In this document: positions 15,137 to 23,608 of the stretch, piece by piece | How the letters are laid out: each line of letters opens with the position of its first letter | Numbering within the stretch: the first letter of the stretch is position 1 | Source of the DNA: JAHFUS01 sp035689115 | GTDB lineage: Bacteria; Actinomycetota; Acidimicrobiia; Acidimicrobiales; GCA-2861595 | Direction of reading: 5' to 3' | DNA: 64,000 nucleotides | NCBI GenBank assembly: GCA_035689115.1 | Contig: DASSMA010000043.1 | Location: forward strand, 9,435 to 73,434 | The notes under the pieces: generated by a model | What the model saw: the letters and a program-made list of their open reading frames with translations, nothing else | What the model was told of the DNA's origin: nothing | The model's database searches: none | Position numbers and translations under genes: made by a program

Positions 15137-15658
15137 CTAGAAGGGCTCCTCGTCGTAGGACCCGTAGGGGGGTGCGGACTGCTGGCCGGCGCCGGCCGGT
15201 GCGGGAGCGGGCCGGCCGGCGTCGCGCGAGCCGTAGCCGCCGCTGTCGCGCTGGCTGTAGCCGCCGCCACCCGGGGCGCCCCCGCCCTCGCCGGGACCGC
15301 GCCGCTCGTTGCGGGTGACGGTGGCGGTGGCCCAGCGCAGGCTCGGGCCGATCTCGTCGGCGATGACCTCGATCTTGTACTGCTTCTCGCCCTGCTGGTT
15401 CTCCCACGAACGCTGCTCGAGGCGGCCGGTGACGATGACCCGGGAGCCCTTGGAGAGCGACTCGGCGGCGTTCTCGGCCATCTCGCGCCAGCAGACGACG
15501 TCGAAGAACGACACCGCCTCCTTCCGTTCGCCGCTCTGGCGGTCGTTCCAGACGCGGTTCACTGCGAGACCCAAGGTGGCAGCGGCCTGCCCGCTCGGGG
15601 TGAAGCGAAGCTCGGGATCCCGGGTGATGTTGCCTACCAGGGTGACGGTGTTGTCCAT
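15137..15658 (-). CDS. ssb: Single-stranded DNA-binding protein
   Basis: SSB of 173 residues. The OB fold runs from MDNTVTLVGNITRDPELRF to about residue 110 (FFDVVCWREMAENAAESL, GSRVIVTGRLEQRSW). A Gly/Pro/Tyr-rich linker follows, and the protein ends in DEEPF, the acidic tip that recruits replication and repair partners. It sits 5 nt after rpsF in the ribosomal operon, the standard arrangement. Confidence 0.97.
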   Translation of the reverse strand: MDNTVTLVGNITRDPELRFTPSGQAAATLGLAVNRVWNDRQSGERKEAVSFFDVVCWREMAENAAESLSKGSRVIVTGRLEQRSWENQQGEKQYKIEVIADEIGPSLRWATATVTRNERRGPGEGGGAPGGGGYSQRDSGGYGSRDAGRPAPAPAGAGQQSAPPYGSYDEEPF

Positions 15659-15663
15659 GGCCC

Positions 15664-16026
15664 TCAGCTCTCTGTGTCGCCCGCCCCGACCGGGGCAGGG
15701 CTCGGTGCTGTGGCGGCGGCGGGCCGGGCCCGCGTGGCCGCGACGGGGAGGCGGATCACCTTGTGGCGGATCACGGCGTCGGACAGGGTGAGCATGCGGC
15801 TCACCTCTGCCATCGCCGCCGGCTCGGCGGCCGCCTCGATGAGGACGTAGTAGCCCTCCCAACGATGGTTGAGCTCGTAGGCGAAGCGGCGCTTGCCCCA
15901 CCGGTCGACCCGGCCCGGGTTCCCGCCTCTGGACGCGATGATCCCGGTCGCCTGGTCGATCGTGGCCCGGATGACGTCTTCCTCCAGGCCTGGGTCGAGG
16001 ATGACCATGACTTCGTAGGGCCGCAA
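15664..16026 (-). CDS. rpsF: 30S ribosomal protein S6
   Basis: S6, 120 residues, first gene of the operon. The start is TTG 16026 because the protein then begins (M)RPYEVMVILDPGLEE as in the family, and GGAGGAG lies 7 nt upstream. The core ferredoxin-like fold is followed by RWGKRRFAYELNHRWEGYYVLIE and an Ala/Pro-rich tail. Confidence 0.95.
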   Translation of the reverse strand: MRPYEVMVILDPGLEEDVIRATIDQATGIIASRGGNPGRVDRWGKRRFAYELNHRWEGYYVLIEAAAEPAAMAEVSRMLTLSDAVIRHKVIRLPVAATRARPAAATAPSPAPVGAGDTES

Positions 16027-16068
16027 GGGGCCGCTCCTCCCTCTGGACCCGGCGCCTGGCGCTCGGGG

Positions 16069-16085
16069 CCCCGGACGGCCCGGGG
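16069..16085 (-). promoter_or_regulatory. Hairpin in the rpsF leader
   Basis: CCCCGG/CCGGGG forms a 6-bp stem with a 5-nt GCCGT loop on the transcribed strand, 42 nt before rpsF. Many bacteria regulate this operon by binding S6:S18 to a CCG-containing leader hairpin, and the loop here holds CCG. The match is suggestive only. A -10-like TACGAT lies further upstream in the same 144-nt gap. Confidence 0.35.
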
Positions 16086-16170
16086 CAGGGTTCTTCTGTT
16101 CGAGGGAGGCATCGTAGTGCACGCCGGCCGGTGATCCATCGCCCTCCAGCATGACGGGAGGGTGTGACAA

Positions 16171-16728
16171 TCAGCTGGGGCAGGGACCGCCCACGGTGAG
16201 CGTCGACCCCTCGCCGATACCGAGGCGGTCGAGGCCGCCCTTGGGAACCTCGACGGCCACCCGGTAGGGGCCGCTGGCGGCGTAGGTGGGGCAGCCCTCC
16301 CGATCGGGGCACGGCGCCATCTCCGTCGAGGAGACGAAGCGGCCGTCGGCGCCGAACCAGGCGATCCCGAGGGGCACAGGCACGTTGCGCATGTAGAAGA
16401 CGTCGTTGGTGTCGGCGTCGAAGCGGAACACCATGGCGTCGTCGCCGGCCAGGTCGCGCCGGCCCATCAGCCCGCGGGCCCGCTGCTCGGCGGTCTCGGC
16501 CAGCAGGGCGCAGAACTGCCGGGCGGTCGCCGCCCCCGGCCCGGCCGGGGTGACGGCGAAGCCGACCTCGCCGAACCCGGAGAGGCCGGCCAGTTCGGGG
16601 TCGGACGGCCCGTCGGCCCCGACCAGGAACAGCCCGATCACGGAGGCGACGGCCAGGGCGGCGACCACCCAGCCGAGGGCCTTCGCCGTCTTGGCGTCGT
16701 CGCGCCGCCGGGAGTGGGCCCCGCTCAC
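16171..16728 (-). CDS. DUF192 family protein, membrane-anchored
   Basis: A 185-residue protein with one N-terminal membrane helix (about residues 19-38) and an extracytoplasmic DUF192 domain: AETAEQRARGLMGRRDL, MVFRFDADTNDVFYMRNVPVPLGIAWF, and VEVPKGGLDRLGIGEG at the end. The function of DUF192 is unknown. It starts at GTG 16728, overlapping the panB stop (GTGA), so it is co-expressed with panB. Confidence 0.85.
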   Translation of the reverse strand: MSGAHSRRRDDAKTAKALGWVVAALAVASVIGLFLVGADGPSDPELAGLSGFGEVGFAVTPAGPGAATARQFCALLAETAEQRARGLMGRRDLAGDDAMVFRFDADTNDVFYMRNVPVPLGIAWFGADGRFVSSTEMAPCPDREGCPTYAASGPYRVAVEVPKGGLDRLGIGEGSTLTVGGPCPS

Positions 16729-17606
16729 GCCGACTTGCTAGCACCTCCGTAGAGCCCGAGGGCCGTCGCCGCGTCGTCGCCCAGGTGGTAGCTCTCCTCG
16801 TCGCCCGGGAAGCGCCCCGAGCGCACGTCGGCCGCGTAGGCGGCGACGGCACCCACCGCGTCGGCCTTCAGCGAGGCGTAGCGGCGCACGAAGCGGGGCA
16901 GGATGCGGTCCTCCAGGCCCACGGCGTCGTGGAACACCAGAACCTGGCCGTCGCACGAGGGCCCGGCGCCGATGCCGATGGTGGGCACCTCCACCGCCTC
17001 GGTGACCAGGCGGGCCACCGGCGCCGGCACCGCCTCGAGGACGATGGCGAAGCAGCCGGCGTCGGCCAGGGCCCGGGCGTCGTCGACGAGGGCGGTGGCC
17101 GCCGTGACGTCCTTGCCCTGCACCTTGTAGCCGCCCACCGCGTGCACCGACTGGGGGGTGAGCCCGAGGTGGCCCATCACCGGGATCTCGGCGTCGACCA
17201 GGGCGCCGATCACCGGCAGGCGCTTGCGGCCGCCCTCCAGCTTCACCGCCTCGGCGCCGGCCCGCACCAGGCGCCCGGCGTTGCGCACGGTGTCGTCGAC
17301 GCCCAGGTGATAGCTCAGCCACGGCATGTCCGCCACCACCAGCGGGCGGGGGCGGGTGCGGGCCACCGCCGCCGTGTGGTGGACCATGTCGTCGACCGTC
17401 ACCTGGAGGGTGTCCTCGTAGCCGAGCACCACCATGGCGACCGAGTCGCCCACGAGGACGATGTCGACGCCCGCCTCGTCGGCGATGCGGGCCGTGGGGG
17501 CGTCGTAGGCGGTGATCATGACGAGGGGCGGCGTGCCCTCGCCGGGGCGGACCTTGCGGGCTCGCACGGCGGGGACGGTGACCCTCGCCGGCCTGGTGGC
17601 GGCCAT
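16725..17606 (-). CDS. panB: Ketopantoate hydroxymethyltransferase
   Basis: First committed enzyme of pantothenate and CoA synthesis; it transfers a hydroxymethyl group from methylene-tetrahydrofolate to 2-ketoisovalerate. At 293 residues it is a little long. PPLVMITAYDAPTARIADEAG, LVGDSVAMVVLGYEDT, KLEGG, GHLGLTPQSVHAVGG and VPTIGIGAG are all present, including the Mg-binding Asp of GDS. The start at ATG 17606 has GGAAAGGAG 5 nt upstream. Confidence 0.96.
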   Translation of the reverse strand: MAATRPARVTVPAVRARKVRPGEGTPPLVMITAYDAPTARIADEAGVDIVLVGDSVAMVVLGYEDTLQVTVDDMVHHTAAVARTRPRPLVVADMPWLSYHLGVDDTVRNAGRLVRAGAEAVKLEGGRKRLPVIGALVDAEIPVMGHLGLTPQSVHAVGGYKVQGKDVTAATALVDDARALADAGCFAIVLEAVPAPVARLVTEAVEVPTIGIGAGPSCDGQVLVFHDAVGLEDRILPRFVRRYASLKADAVGAVAAYAADVRSGRFPGDEESYHLGDDAATALGLYGGASKSA

Positions 17607-17668
17607 CCGGACTCCTTTCCTGTCCAGCGCCCGGGGGCTGCCGGCAACGGAGCGGTTCTCGCCCCAGT

Positions 17669-19780
17669 CTACGCCCCGCCGATGCCCAACAGCCCGGGGC
17701 GGGTGGTGGGCGCCGTGGTGGTGACGGCGGCGGGGGCGATGGAGACGGGGGTGGACGGCGCCGGCGCGGTGGGAGCGGGGCCCGCCGCCGCTGCCGGTGC
17801 CACCGTCGACGACGTGGTGGTGCTGGGGAGCAGCACCCCCGCCGGCGGCTTCAGGATGCGGCCCCGGGCCGGGTCGGCGGGCGGGAAGCCGGCGGCGTCG
17901 GCGCCCTTGGTGGCCTGGGTCATGAACCGGCGGAAGAGCTGGGCAGGGAACGAGCCGCCGTTGACCTTCCGGCCCCGGACGTTGTCCATCTTGTGGGTGT
18001 TGCCCTCCGGGTAGCCCATCCACACGGCGGTGGTGAGGTGCGGCGTGAAGCCCACGAACCAGGCGTCGCCGAAGTCCTGGGTGGTACCGGTCTTGCCGGC
18101 CACCGGCTTGCCGATCTGGGCACCCGTGCCCGAGCCCGCCTGCACCACCTTCTGGAGCGCCAGGTTCACCACGTCGGCCTGGGCGGGGTCGAGGACACGG
18201 GTCCGGGGCTGGGGCCGGGGCGGCCGCAGCACCCTGCCGTCGGCGGTGGCGACCTCGACGACGACGCTCGGCTCCACGTGGACGCCGCGGTCGGCGAAGG
18301 TGGAGAAGGCGCTGGCCATCTCGAGCACCGACACCTCGGAGGTGCCGAGGGTGAGCGAGATGTTCTCGACCAGGTCGGAGGTGATCCCCGCCTGGTGGGC
18401 GAGGGCGGCGACCTTGGCCGGCCCGACCGCCTTGATGAGCTGGGCGTAGACGGTGTTCACCGAGTTGGCGGTGGCGTCCATCAGGCTCACCGACGGGCCG
18501 AAGTCGGCGTCGTCGAAGTTCTTGACCACGTAGTCCTTCCCCTGGTTGGCGCGCGGGAAGGTGATCTCCGGCGGTCCGGGCAGGACCGACGTGGCGCTGT
18601 AGCCGGCCTGCAGGGCGGCTGCCAGCACGAACGGTTTGAACGTCGAGCCGGGCTGGCGGCCGGTGCCCCCGCCGTCGCGGCCCACCGCCAGGTTCACCTT
18701 GGCGAAGGGGTCGGCCGCCGTCCAGTCCCGCCCTCCCACCATGGCCTTGACCCGGCCCTGCTCGTCGACGGCGACCAGTGCGCCGGAGGGGTCGCCGGGC
18801 TTGTTGAGGAAGCCGTAGACGGCGTCGTAGGCCTGGGCCTGCATGGTGAGGTCGAGCGTGGTGGTGACCCGCAGGCCGCCCTCGTAGAGCGCGGTGCGAC
18901 CGTAGGTGGCTTCCAGCTGGCGGCGGACGTACTCGACGAAGTACTGCGTGCCCTTGTCGGGCCGGGCGAAGGTGGTCTCCGCCTGGCCCCTCGGGACGAC
19001 GTAGCCGGCGAGGGGCTCGGCCTCCACCGCCCGGCGCTGCTTGCCGCTGATCGAGCCGGCCCGCTCCATGGCGACCAGGACGCGCTCCCGCCGGGCGGCG
19101 GCCACCTCGGGCGCCCGGGCGGCGTCGCCCAGCTCGGGCGAGCGGATGAGCCCGGCGAGGTAGGCGGCCTCCCGCAGGCCGATGTCCTTCACGTCCTTGC
19201 CGAAGTACGAGCGAGACGCCGCCTGGACCCCGTAGGCGCCCCTCCCCAGGTAGATCGTGTTGAGGTAGCGCTCGAGGATCTCGTCCTTCCCGTAGCGGCG
19301 CTCGAGCTTCACCGCCAGGACGGCCTCCTTGAGCTTGCGCCAGATCGTGCGCTCCCTGGTCAGGTAGACGTTCTTGACGTACTGCTGGGTGATGGTCGAG
19401 CCGCCCTGGATGTGGTGGCCCCGCGCGTCGGCCAGCGTGGCCCGGGCGATGCTCACCGGGTTGATGCCGGCGTGGCGGTAGAACTCCCGGTCCTCGGCCG
19501 CCAGCACGGCGTCGACGACCACCTTCGGCACCTGGTCGAGATGGACGGAGACGCGGTTCTCGCCGCTGTCCAGCGACGCCAGCCGGGCGCCCTTGGCGTC
19601 GAGGATCAGCGTGGTCTGGCTCTGGGGGACCTCGGGGGGCAGGGGCACGCGCACCAGGAGATAGGCCGACCCGGCCAGCCCGGTGAAGCCGAGCAGGACG
19701 GCCAGGAACAGCAGCCGCCGGTACCGCCACACCCAGCTCCGGCGGGCGGCGCGGCGGCGGGGGCGGGAGGGGGGAGCCAT
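17669..19780 (-). CDS. Class A penicillin-binding protein
   Basis: Bifunctional peptidoglycan synthase of 703 residues. A basic cytoplasmic start and one membrane helix (about 22-42) lead to the glycosyltransferase domain with AAEDREFYRHAGI (catalytic Glu), GGSTITQQYVKNV and RRYGKDEILERYLNTIYLG. The transpeptidase domain has GSTFKPF (the SxxK serine), SVN and KTGTT. The last 60 residues are a Thr/Pro/Ala-rich tail. ATG 19780 was chosen because it directly precedes the basic stretch. Confidence 0.95.
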   Translation of the reverse strand: MAPPSRPRRRAARRSWVWRYRRLLFLAVLLGFTGLAGSAYLLVRVPLPPEVPQSQTTLILDAKGARLASLDSGENRVSVHLDQVPKVVVDAVLAAEDREFYRHAGINPVSIARATLADARGHHIQGGSTITQQYVKNVYLTRERTIWRKLKEAVLAVKLERRYGKDEILERYLNTIYLGRGAYGVQAASRSYFGKDVKDIGLREAAYLAGLIRSPELGDAARAPEVAAARRERVLVAMERAGSISGKQRRAVEAEPLAGYVVPRGQAETTFARPDKGTQYFVEYVRRQLEATYGRTALYEGGLRVTTTLDLTMQAQAYDAVYGFLNKPGDPSGALVAVDEQGRVKAMVGGRDWTAADPFAKVNLAVGRDGGGTGRQPGSTFKPFVLAAALQAGYSATSVLPGPPEITFPRANQGKDYVVKNFDDADFGPSVSLMDATANSVNTVYAQLIKAVGPAKVAALAHQAGITSDLVENISLTLGTSEVSVLEMASAFSTFADRGVHVEPSVVVEVATADGRVLRPPRPQPRTRVLDPAQADVVNLALQKVVQAGSGTGAQIGKPVAGKTGTTQDFGDAWFVGFTPHLTTAVWMGYPEGNTHKMDNVRGRKVNGGSFPAQLFRRFMTQATKGADAAGFPPADPARGRILKPPAGVLLPSTTTSSTVAPAAAAGPAPTAPAPSTPVSIAPAAVTTTAPTTRPGLLGIGGA

Positions 19781-19919
19781 TCGGGAGCCGGGGAGGCCCG
19801 CCGTCGCAGAGCCCCCCTCGGGCGGGCAGGGTACCGGCCGCCCGCCCCGGGCGCAGGCGCGGTCGGCACCGCCGGTAGGATCCCAGACCCGACCACGGAG
19901 ACCAGGGGAGGGTTGCCGG

Positions 19920-20618
19920 GTGCGAGGCGGTGCATGGCCGGAGGCGGCGACGGTCGACGTCTGGGTCGCCCCGCTGCTGGTCGCCCCGCCCGTCCACGAG
20001 CGCCTGGCGGCCACCCTGTCGCCGGCCGAGCGGGAACGGGCCGCCCGCTTCCGCGCCGGCGCCGACCGCCGCCGCGCGACCGCCGCCCGGGGCTTCCTCC
20101 GCCTGGTGCTGGGTGCCGTGCTCGGCGCCGACCCGGCCGCCGTGGCCTTCGCCGAGGGACCGGGCAAACCGCGCCTCGGCACCGGCGGCCCGTGCTTCAA
20201 CCTCTCGCACGCCGGCGACCTGGCCGCCGTGGCCGTGGCCCGCTTCGAGGTCGGCGTCGACGTGGAGCACGTGGCGTCGGCGCCGGCCTGGGAGTCGGTC
20301 GCCGCCGTCGCCTGCTCGCCGGCCGAGGTCGACGAACTGCGCCGCCTCCCCGCCGCTCGGCGCCAGGCCGCCTTCTGCTCGCTGTGGACGGCGAAGGAGG
20401 CCTACCTGAAGGGAACCGGCGAGGGCCTGGCGGCGGCACCGGACCTCGTCTCGCCCGAGATGCCGGACACGGGCCGCCACACGCCCGTGGGCGACAGCGG
20501 CTGGTGGGTGCGGGCCGTCGACCCCGCGCCGGGCTTCGTGGGCGCCGTCGCCGCCGAGGGCCGGCGGTGGGAGCCCCGGCTCCGCGCCATCGGCGAGCTG
20601 CTGGCGGTGACGGGATGA
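19920..20618 (+). CDS. 4'-phosphopantetheinyl transferase (Sfp type)
   Basis: A 232-residue enzyme that loads a phosphopantetheine arm from CoA onto carrier proteins. The signatures are GKPRLGTGGPCFNLSHAGDLA, VGVDVEHV and WTAKEAYLKGTGEGL, with the Mg-binding Asp, Glu and Glu visible. GTG 19920 is chosen because GGGGAGGG lies 7 nt before it. The gene is divergent from the PBP, with a -10-like TAGGAT at 19876-19881. Its stop overlaps the next start. No carrier-protein or NRPS/PKS gene is nearby. Confidence 0.9.
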   Translation: MRGGAWPEAATVDVWVAPLLVAPPVHERLAATLSPAERERAARFRAGADRRRATAARGFLRLVLGAVLGADPAAVAFAEGPGKPRLGTGGPCFNLSHAGDLAAVAVARFEVGVDVEHVASAPAWESVAAVACSPAEVDELRRLPAARRQAAFCSLWTAKEAYLKGTGEGLAAAPDLVSPEMPDTGRHTPVGDSGWWVRAVDPAPGFVGAVAAEGRRWEPRLRAIGELLAVTG

Positions 20619-21448
20619 CCGTTCCCTCGTCGGCCGGGGTGCGGGTGGCCGTCCACGAGCTGGGCGGGTCGGGGCCGGCGCTCGTGCTGGCGCATGCCGC
20701 CGGCCTGCACGGGATGGTGTTCGCCCCCCTGGCCGCCCGGCTCGACGGCTTCCGCTGCGTTGCCTTCGACGGCCGCGGCCACGGCGACACCGCCCTGCCC
20801 GACGGCTGCGAGCTCGACTGGCCGGGGCTGGCCGACGACCTCCTCGCCGTGGTCGACGGCCTGGGTCTCGAGCGGCCGTTCGCCTTCGGCCATTCGAGCG
20901 GCGGCACCGCCGCCCTGCTCGCCGAGCAGGCCCGGCCCGGCACCTTCCGGGCGATCTACTGCTTCGAGCCGGTGCTGATCCCCGCCGACCCGTCGATCGG
21001 GCGCGACGAGGCGAGCTGGCTGGCGGCGTCCGCCCGGCGCCGCCGGGACGCCTTCGCCTCCGTCGACGAGGCCCTGGCCCACTACGCCGGCCGGCCGCCG
21101 CTGGCCGCCCTCCACCCCGACGCCCTGCGCGCCTACGTCGAGCACGGCTTCGAGGGCGGCGGCACCGGCGTGCGGCTCAAGTGCCGGCCCGAGGTCGAGG
21201 CGGCCGTGTACGAGACGGCCTCCGCCCACGACGGCTGGGCCCGGCTGGGCGACGTGGCCTGCCCGGTGATGGTGGCCGTCGGCTCGGCCAGCCAGGGCTT
21301 CGTGCCGGACGTGGCGGCGGCCGGCGCCGCCCGGCTCCCTCGCGGCCGCACCGAGGTACTCGACGGCCTGGGTCACTTCGGGCCCCTGGAGCGACCCGAG
21401 GTGGTGGCGGCCGCCGTGCGCCGCTTCCTGGCACCGGTCGCCGGATGA
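20615..21448 (+). CDS. Alpha/beta-fold hydrolase
   Basis: A 277-residue hydrolase of unknown substrate. The oxyanion region AHAAGLHGMVFAPLA and FDGRGHGDT lead to the nucleophile elbow GHSSGG (Ser near residue 94). An acidic residue follows VACPVMVAVGSASQGFVPD, and the histidine is in DGLGHFGPLERP. It starts at ATG 20615, overlapping the PPTase stop (ATGA), and its own stop overlaps the next start. The four genes from 19920 to 23608 form one coupled run. Confidence 0.88.
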   Translation: MTVPSSAGVRVAVHELGGSGPALVLAHAAGLHGMVFAPLAARLDGFRCVAFDGRGHGDTALPDGCELDWPGLADDLLAVVDGLGLERPFAFGHSSGGTAALLAEQARPGTFRAIYCFEPVLIPADPSIGRDEASWLAASARRRRDAFASVDEALAHYAGRPPLAALHPDALRAYVEHGFEGGGTGVRLKCRPEVEAAVYETASAHDGWARLGDVACPVMVAVGSASQGFVPDVAAAGAARLPRGRTEVLDGLGHFGPLERPEVVAAAVRRFLAPVAG

Positions 21449-22215
21449 CCGGCCACCCCCTCGTCGACGGCGGCGACCACGAGGACGCCACCCGCCTGGC
21501 CGCCGAGGCGGCCCGCCTCCTGCTCGCCGTCCGCCGGGAGCTGGACCGGCCCGGGGCCGACCCGGCGGCCGTGGGCCGGGAGGGCGACCGGCGCTCCCAC
21601 GAGCTGCTGGCCGCCGCGCTGGCGGCGCGCCACCCCGACGACGCCGTGGTCTCCGAGGAGGCCCCGCCCACGCCCGGCGCGCCCGGCAGCGGGCGCACGT
21701 GGGTGGTCGACCCCCTCGACGGCACCCGCGAGTTCGCCGAGACGGGGAGCACCGACTGGGCCGTCCACGTCGCCTTGGTGGTCGAGGGGCAGCCGGTGGC
21801 CGGGGCGGTGGCGCTGCCGGCGCGAGACCTGGTCCTGTCCACCGTTCCCGCCCCGCCGCCCCCGCCGCCCGGCGGTGAGGTGCTGCGGCTGCTGGTGAGC
21901 CGGAGCCGGCCACCCGCCTTCGTCGCCCCCCTGGCCGCCGCCTTGGGGGCCGAGGTGATCCCGATGGGGTCGGCGGGCGCCAAGGCCATGGCAGTGGTGC
22001 TCGGCGAGGCAGACGCCTACGTCCACGCCGGCGGCCAGCACGAGTGGGACTCGGCCGCGCCCGTGGCGGTGGCCGTCGCCGCCGGCCTCCACACCTCACG
22101 CCTCGACGGCTCGCCGCTCGTCTACGGCACCCCCGGTGCCTGGCTCCCCGACCTCGTGGTGTGCCGGCCCGAGGTGGCCGGCCCGTTGCTCGCGGCCCTG
22201 GAAGCGAGCCTGTGA
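21445..22215 (+). CDS. Inositol monophosphatase-family phosphatase (CysQ-like)
   Basis: A 256-residue Mg-dependent phosphatase of the FIG superfamily. The metal site is seen as VVSEEAPP (Glu), WVVDPLDGTREFAETG (the DPxDGT motif) and, near the end, HEWDSAAPVAVAVAAGL. The DGTREF wording and a C-terminal QHEWD resemble CysQ-type 3'(2'),5'-bisphosphate nucleotidases more than inositol phosphatases. If so it would recycle the 3',5'-ADP released by the upstream phosphopantetheinyl transferase, an attractive but inferred link. Confidence 0.85.
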   Translation: MTGHPLVDGGDHEDATRLAAEAARLLLAVRRELDRPGADPAAVGREGDRRSHELLAAALAARHPDDAVVSEEAPPTPGAPGSGRTWVVDPLDGTREFAETGSTDWAVHVALVVEGQPVAGAVALPARDLVLSTVPAPPPPPPGGEVLRLLVSRSRPPAFVAPLAAALGAEVIPMGSAGAKAMAVVLGEADAYVHAGGQHEWDSAAPVAVAVAAGLHTSRLDGSPLVYGTPGAWLPDLVVCRPEVAGPLLAALEASL

Positions 22216-22219
22216 AGGC

Positions 22220-23608
22220 ATGAGGATCGTGGTGGTGGGGGCCGGGATCGGCGGCCTCGCCCTCGCCCTCCTGCTCCCGGCCGCCGGCCACGACGTCACC
22301 GTGCTGGACGCCGACCCGGCGCCGGCCCACCCCGGTCCGGAAGAGGCGTGGGCCGCCTGGCGCCGCCCCGGCGTGGCCCAGTTCCGCCAGATCCACCTCT
22401 TCAACGCCCGGGGCCGGGCGGTGCTGCGCGAGCGGCTGCCCGCCGTGCTGGACGCGGTGCGGGCGGCGGGCGCCGGCGAGATCCTCCTCGGCGGCCCCGG
22501 CGACGACGAGCTGGTGCGGCTCACCTGCCGGCGCACCACGTTCGAGTGGGCCATGCGGCGGGTGGCCGAGGCCGACGGGCGGGCCCGCGTCGTACCGTCC
22601 ACCACCGTCGCCGGCCTCCTCGGCGACCGGGGGCGCGTCACCGGTGTACGCACGGCCGCCGGCGAGGACGCCGCCGCCGACCTCGTGGTCGACGCGTCGG
22701 GGCGGGCGTCAGCCCTGCCCGCCTGGCTGGCCGCCCTCGGCGCCGAGCCGCCCACTCATCGGCGGTCCGACGGCGGCACGGTGAGCTTCACGCGCTGGTA
22801 CCGGCTCCGGTCCGAGGCGTCCGCCACCCTGGGCCGGGCCGACCTCGGCTACGCGGTGGGCGTCGTGGCGCCGGCCGACGCCGGCGTGTTCTGCCTCACC
22901 TTCGGCTGCCTGGCCGAGGACGCCACCATGCGGGCCCTGCGGGGCGAGGCCGGCTTCCACGCCGCGGTGGGCGCCGTCCCGCTCCTCGCCGCCTGGGCCG
23001 ACCCCGACCGCTCCGAGGTGCTGGGCCCGGTGCTGTCCATGGCCGACCGGGCCAACCGCCTCACGGTGGCCGCCCGGCCCACCGCCGGCGTGGTGGCCCT
23101 CGGCGACGCCGCCATGTGCACCAACCCGGGCTACGGCCGGGGCGTCGGCCTGGCCCTGGTCCACGCCGCCTGCCTGGTCGACGCCCTCGACGCCGTGGGA
23201 GACGCCGGCGACGCCCCCCTGGCGGTGGCGGCCTCCTTCGCCGAGGCCACGGCCCGCGAGCTGGAGCCCTGGTTCCACGCCGCCGTTGCCGCCGACCGGG
23301 TCCGGCTGGCCATCGGCCGGCGGCTGCTGGCCGGCGAGCGGTGGGAAGCGGTGGGCGGGCCGGGCGACGACCCGGCGGTGCGCTTCGCCCGCGGTGCGCC
23401 GGCGGCCGGCCAGCGCGACCCGGTGGTGGCCCGTGCGTTCCAGCGGGCCTTCCAGCTCCTCGACCCGCCGTCGGCCTACTGGGGCAACCCCGAGATCGAA
23501 GCCAGGGTCGAGGCGGTGTGGCGCACCCTCGACCGCGACCCGCCGCCGGCGCCGGGCCCGGACCACGAGGCGATGGCCGACCTTCTGGGACGTACTCCGC
23601 TCACCTGA
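22220..23608 (+). CDS. FAD-dependent oxidoreductase (monooxygenase/reductase fold)
   Basis: A 462-residue flavoprotein. The Rossmann motif VVVGAGIGGLALALLLPAAG opens the protein and LVVDASGRASALPAWL lies in the middle. The second FAD motif is GDAAMCTNPGYGRGVGLALVHAA, near residue 295. It groups broadly with PHBH-type monooxygenases, halogenases and geranylgeranyl reductases; the substrate is not evident. It starts at ATG 22220, 4 nt after the phosphatase stop, and overlaps the convergent membrane-protein gene by 8 nt. Confidence 0.82.
   Translation: MRIVVVGAGIGGLALALLLPAAGHDVTVLDADPAPAHPGPEEAWAAWRRPGVAQFRQIHLFNARGRAVLRERLPAVLDAVRAAGAGEILLGGPGDDELVRLTCRRTTFEWAMRRVAEADGRARVVPSTTVAGLLGDRGRVTGVRTAAGEDAAADLVVDASGRASALPAWLAALGAEPPTHRRSDGGTVSFTRWYRLRSEASATLGRADLGYAVGVVAPADAGVFCLTFGCLAEDATMRALRGEAGFHAAVGAVPLLAAWADPDRSEVLGPVLSMADRANRLTVAARPTAGVVALGDAAMCTNPGYGRGVGLALVHAACLVDALDAVGDAGDAPLAVAASFAEATARELEPWFHAAVAADRVRLAIGRRLLAGERWEAVGGPGDDPAVRFARGAPAAGQRDPVVARAFQRAFQLLDPPSAYWGNPEIEARVEAVWRTLDRDPPPAPGPDHEAMADLLGRTPLT

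Noticed and set aside
23601..23608. Frameshift or fusion at the 8-nt overlap of the FAD oxidoreductase and the membrane protein
   Set aside because: The genes are convergent and both have normal stops; short tail-to-tail overlaps occur at several places in this window.
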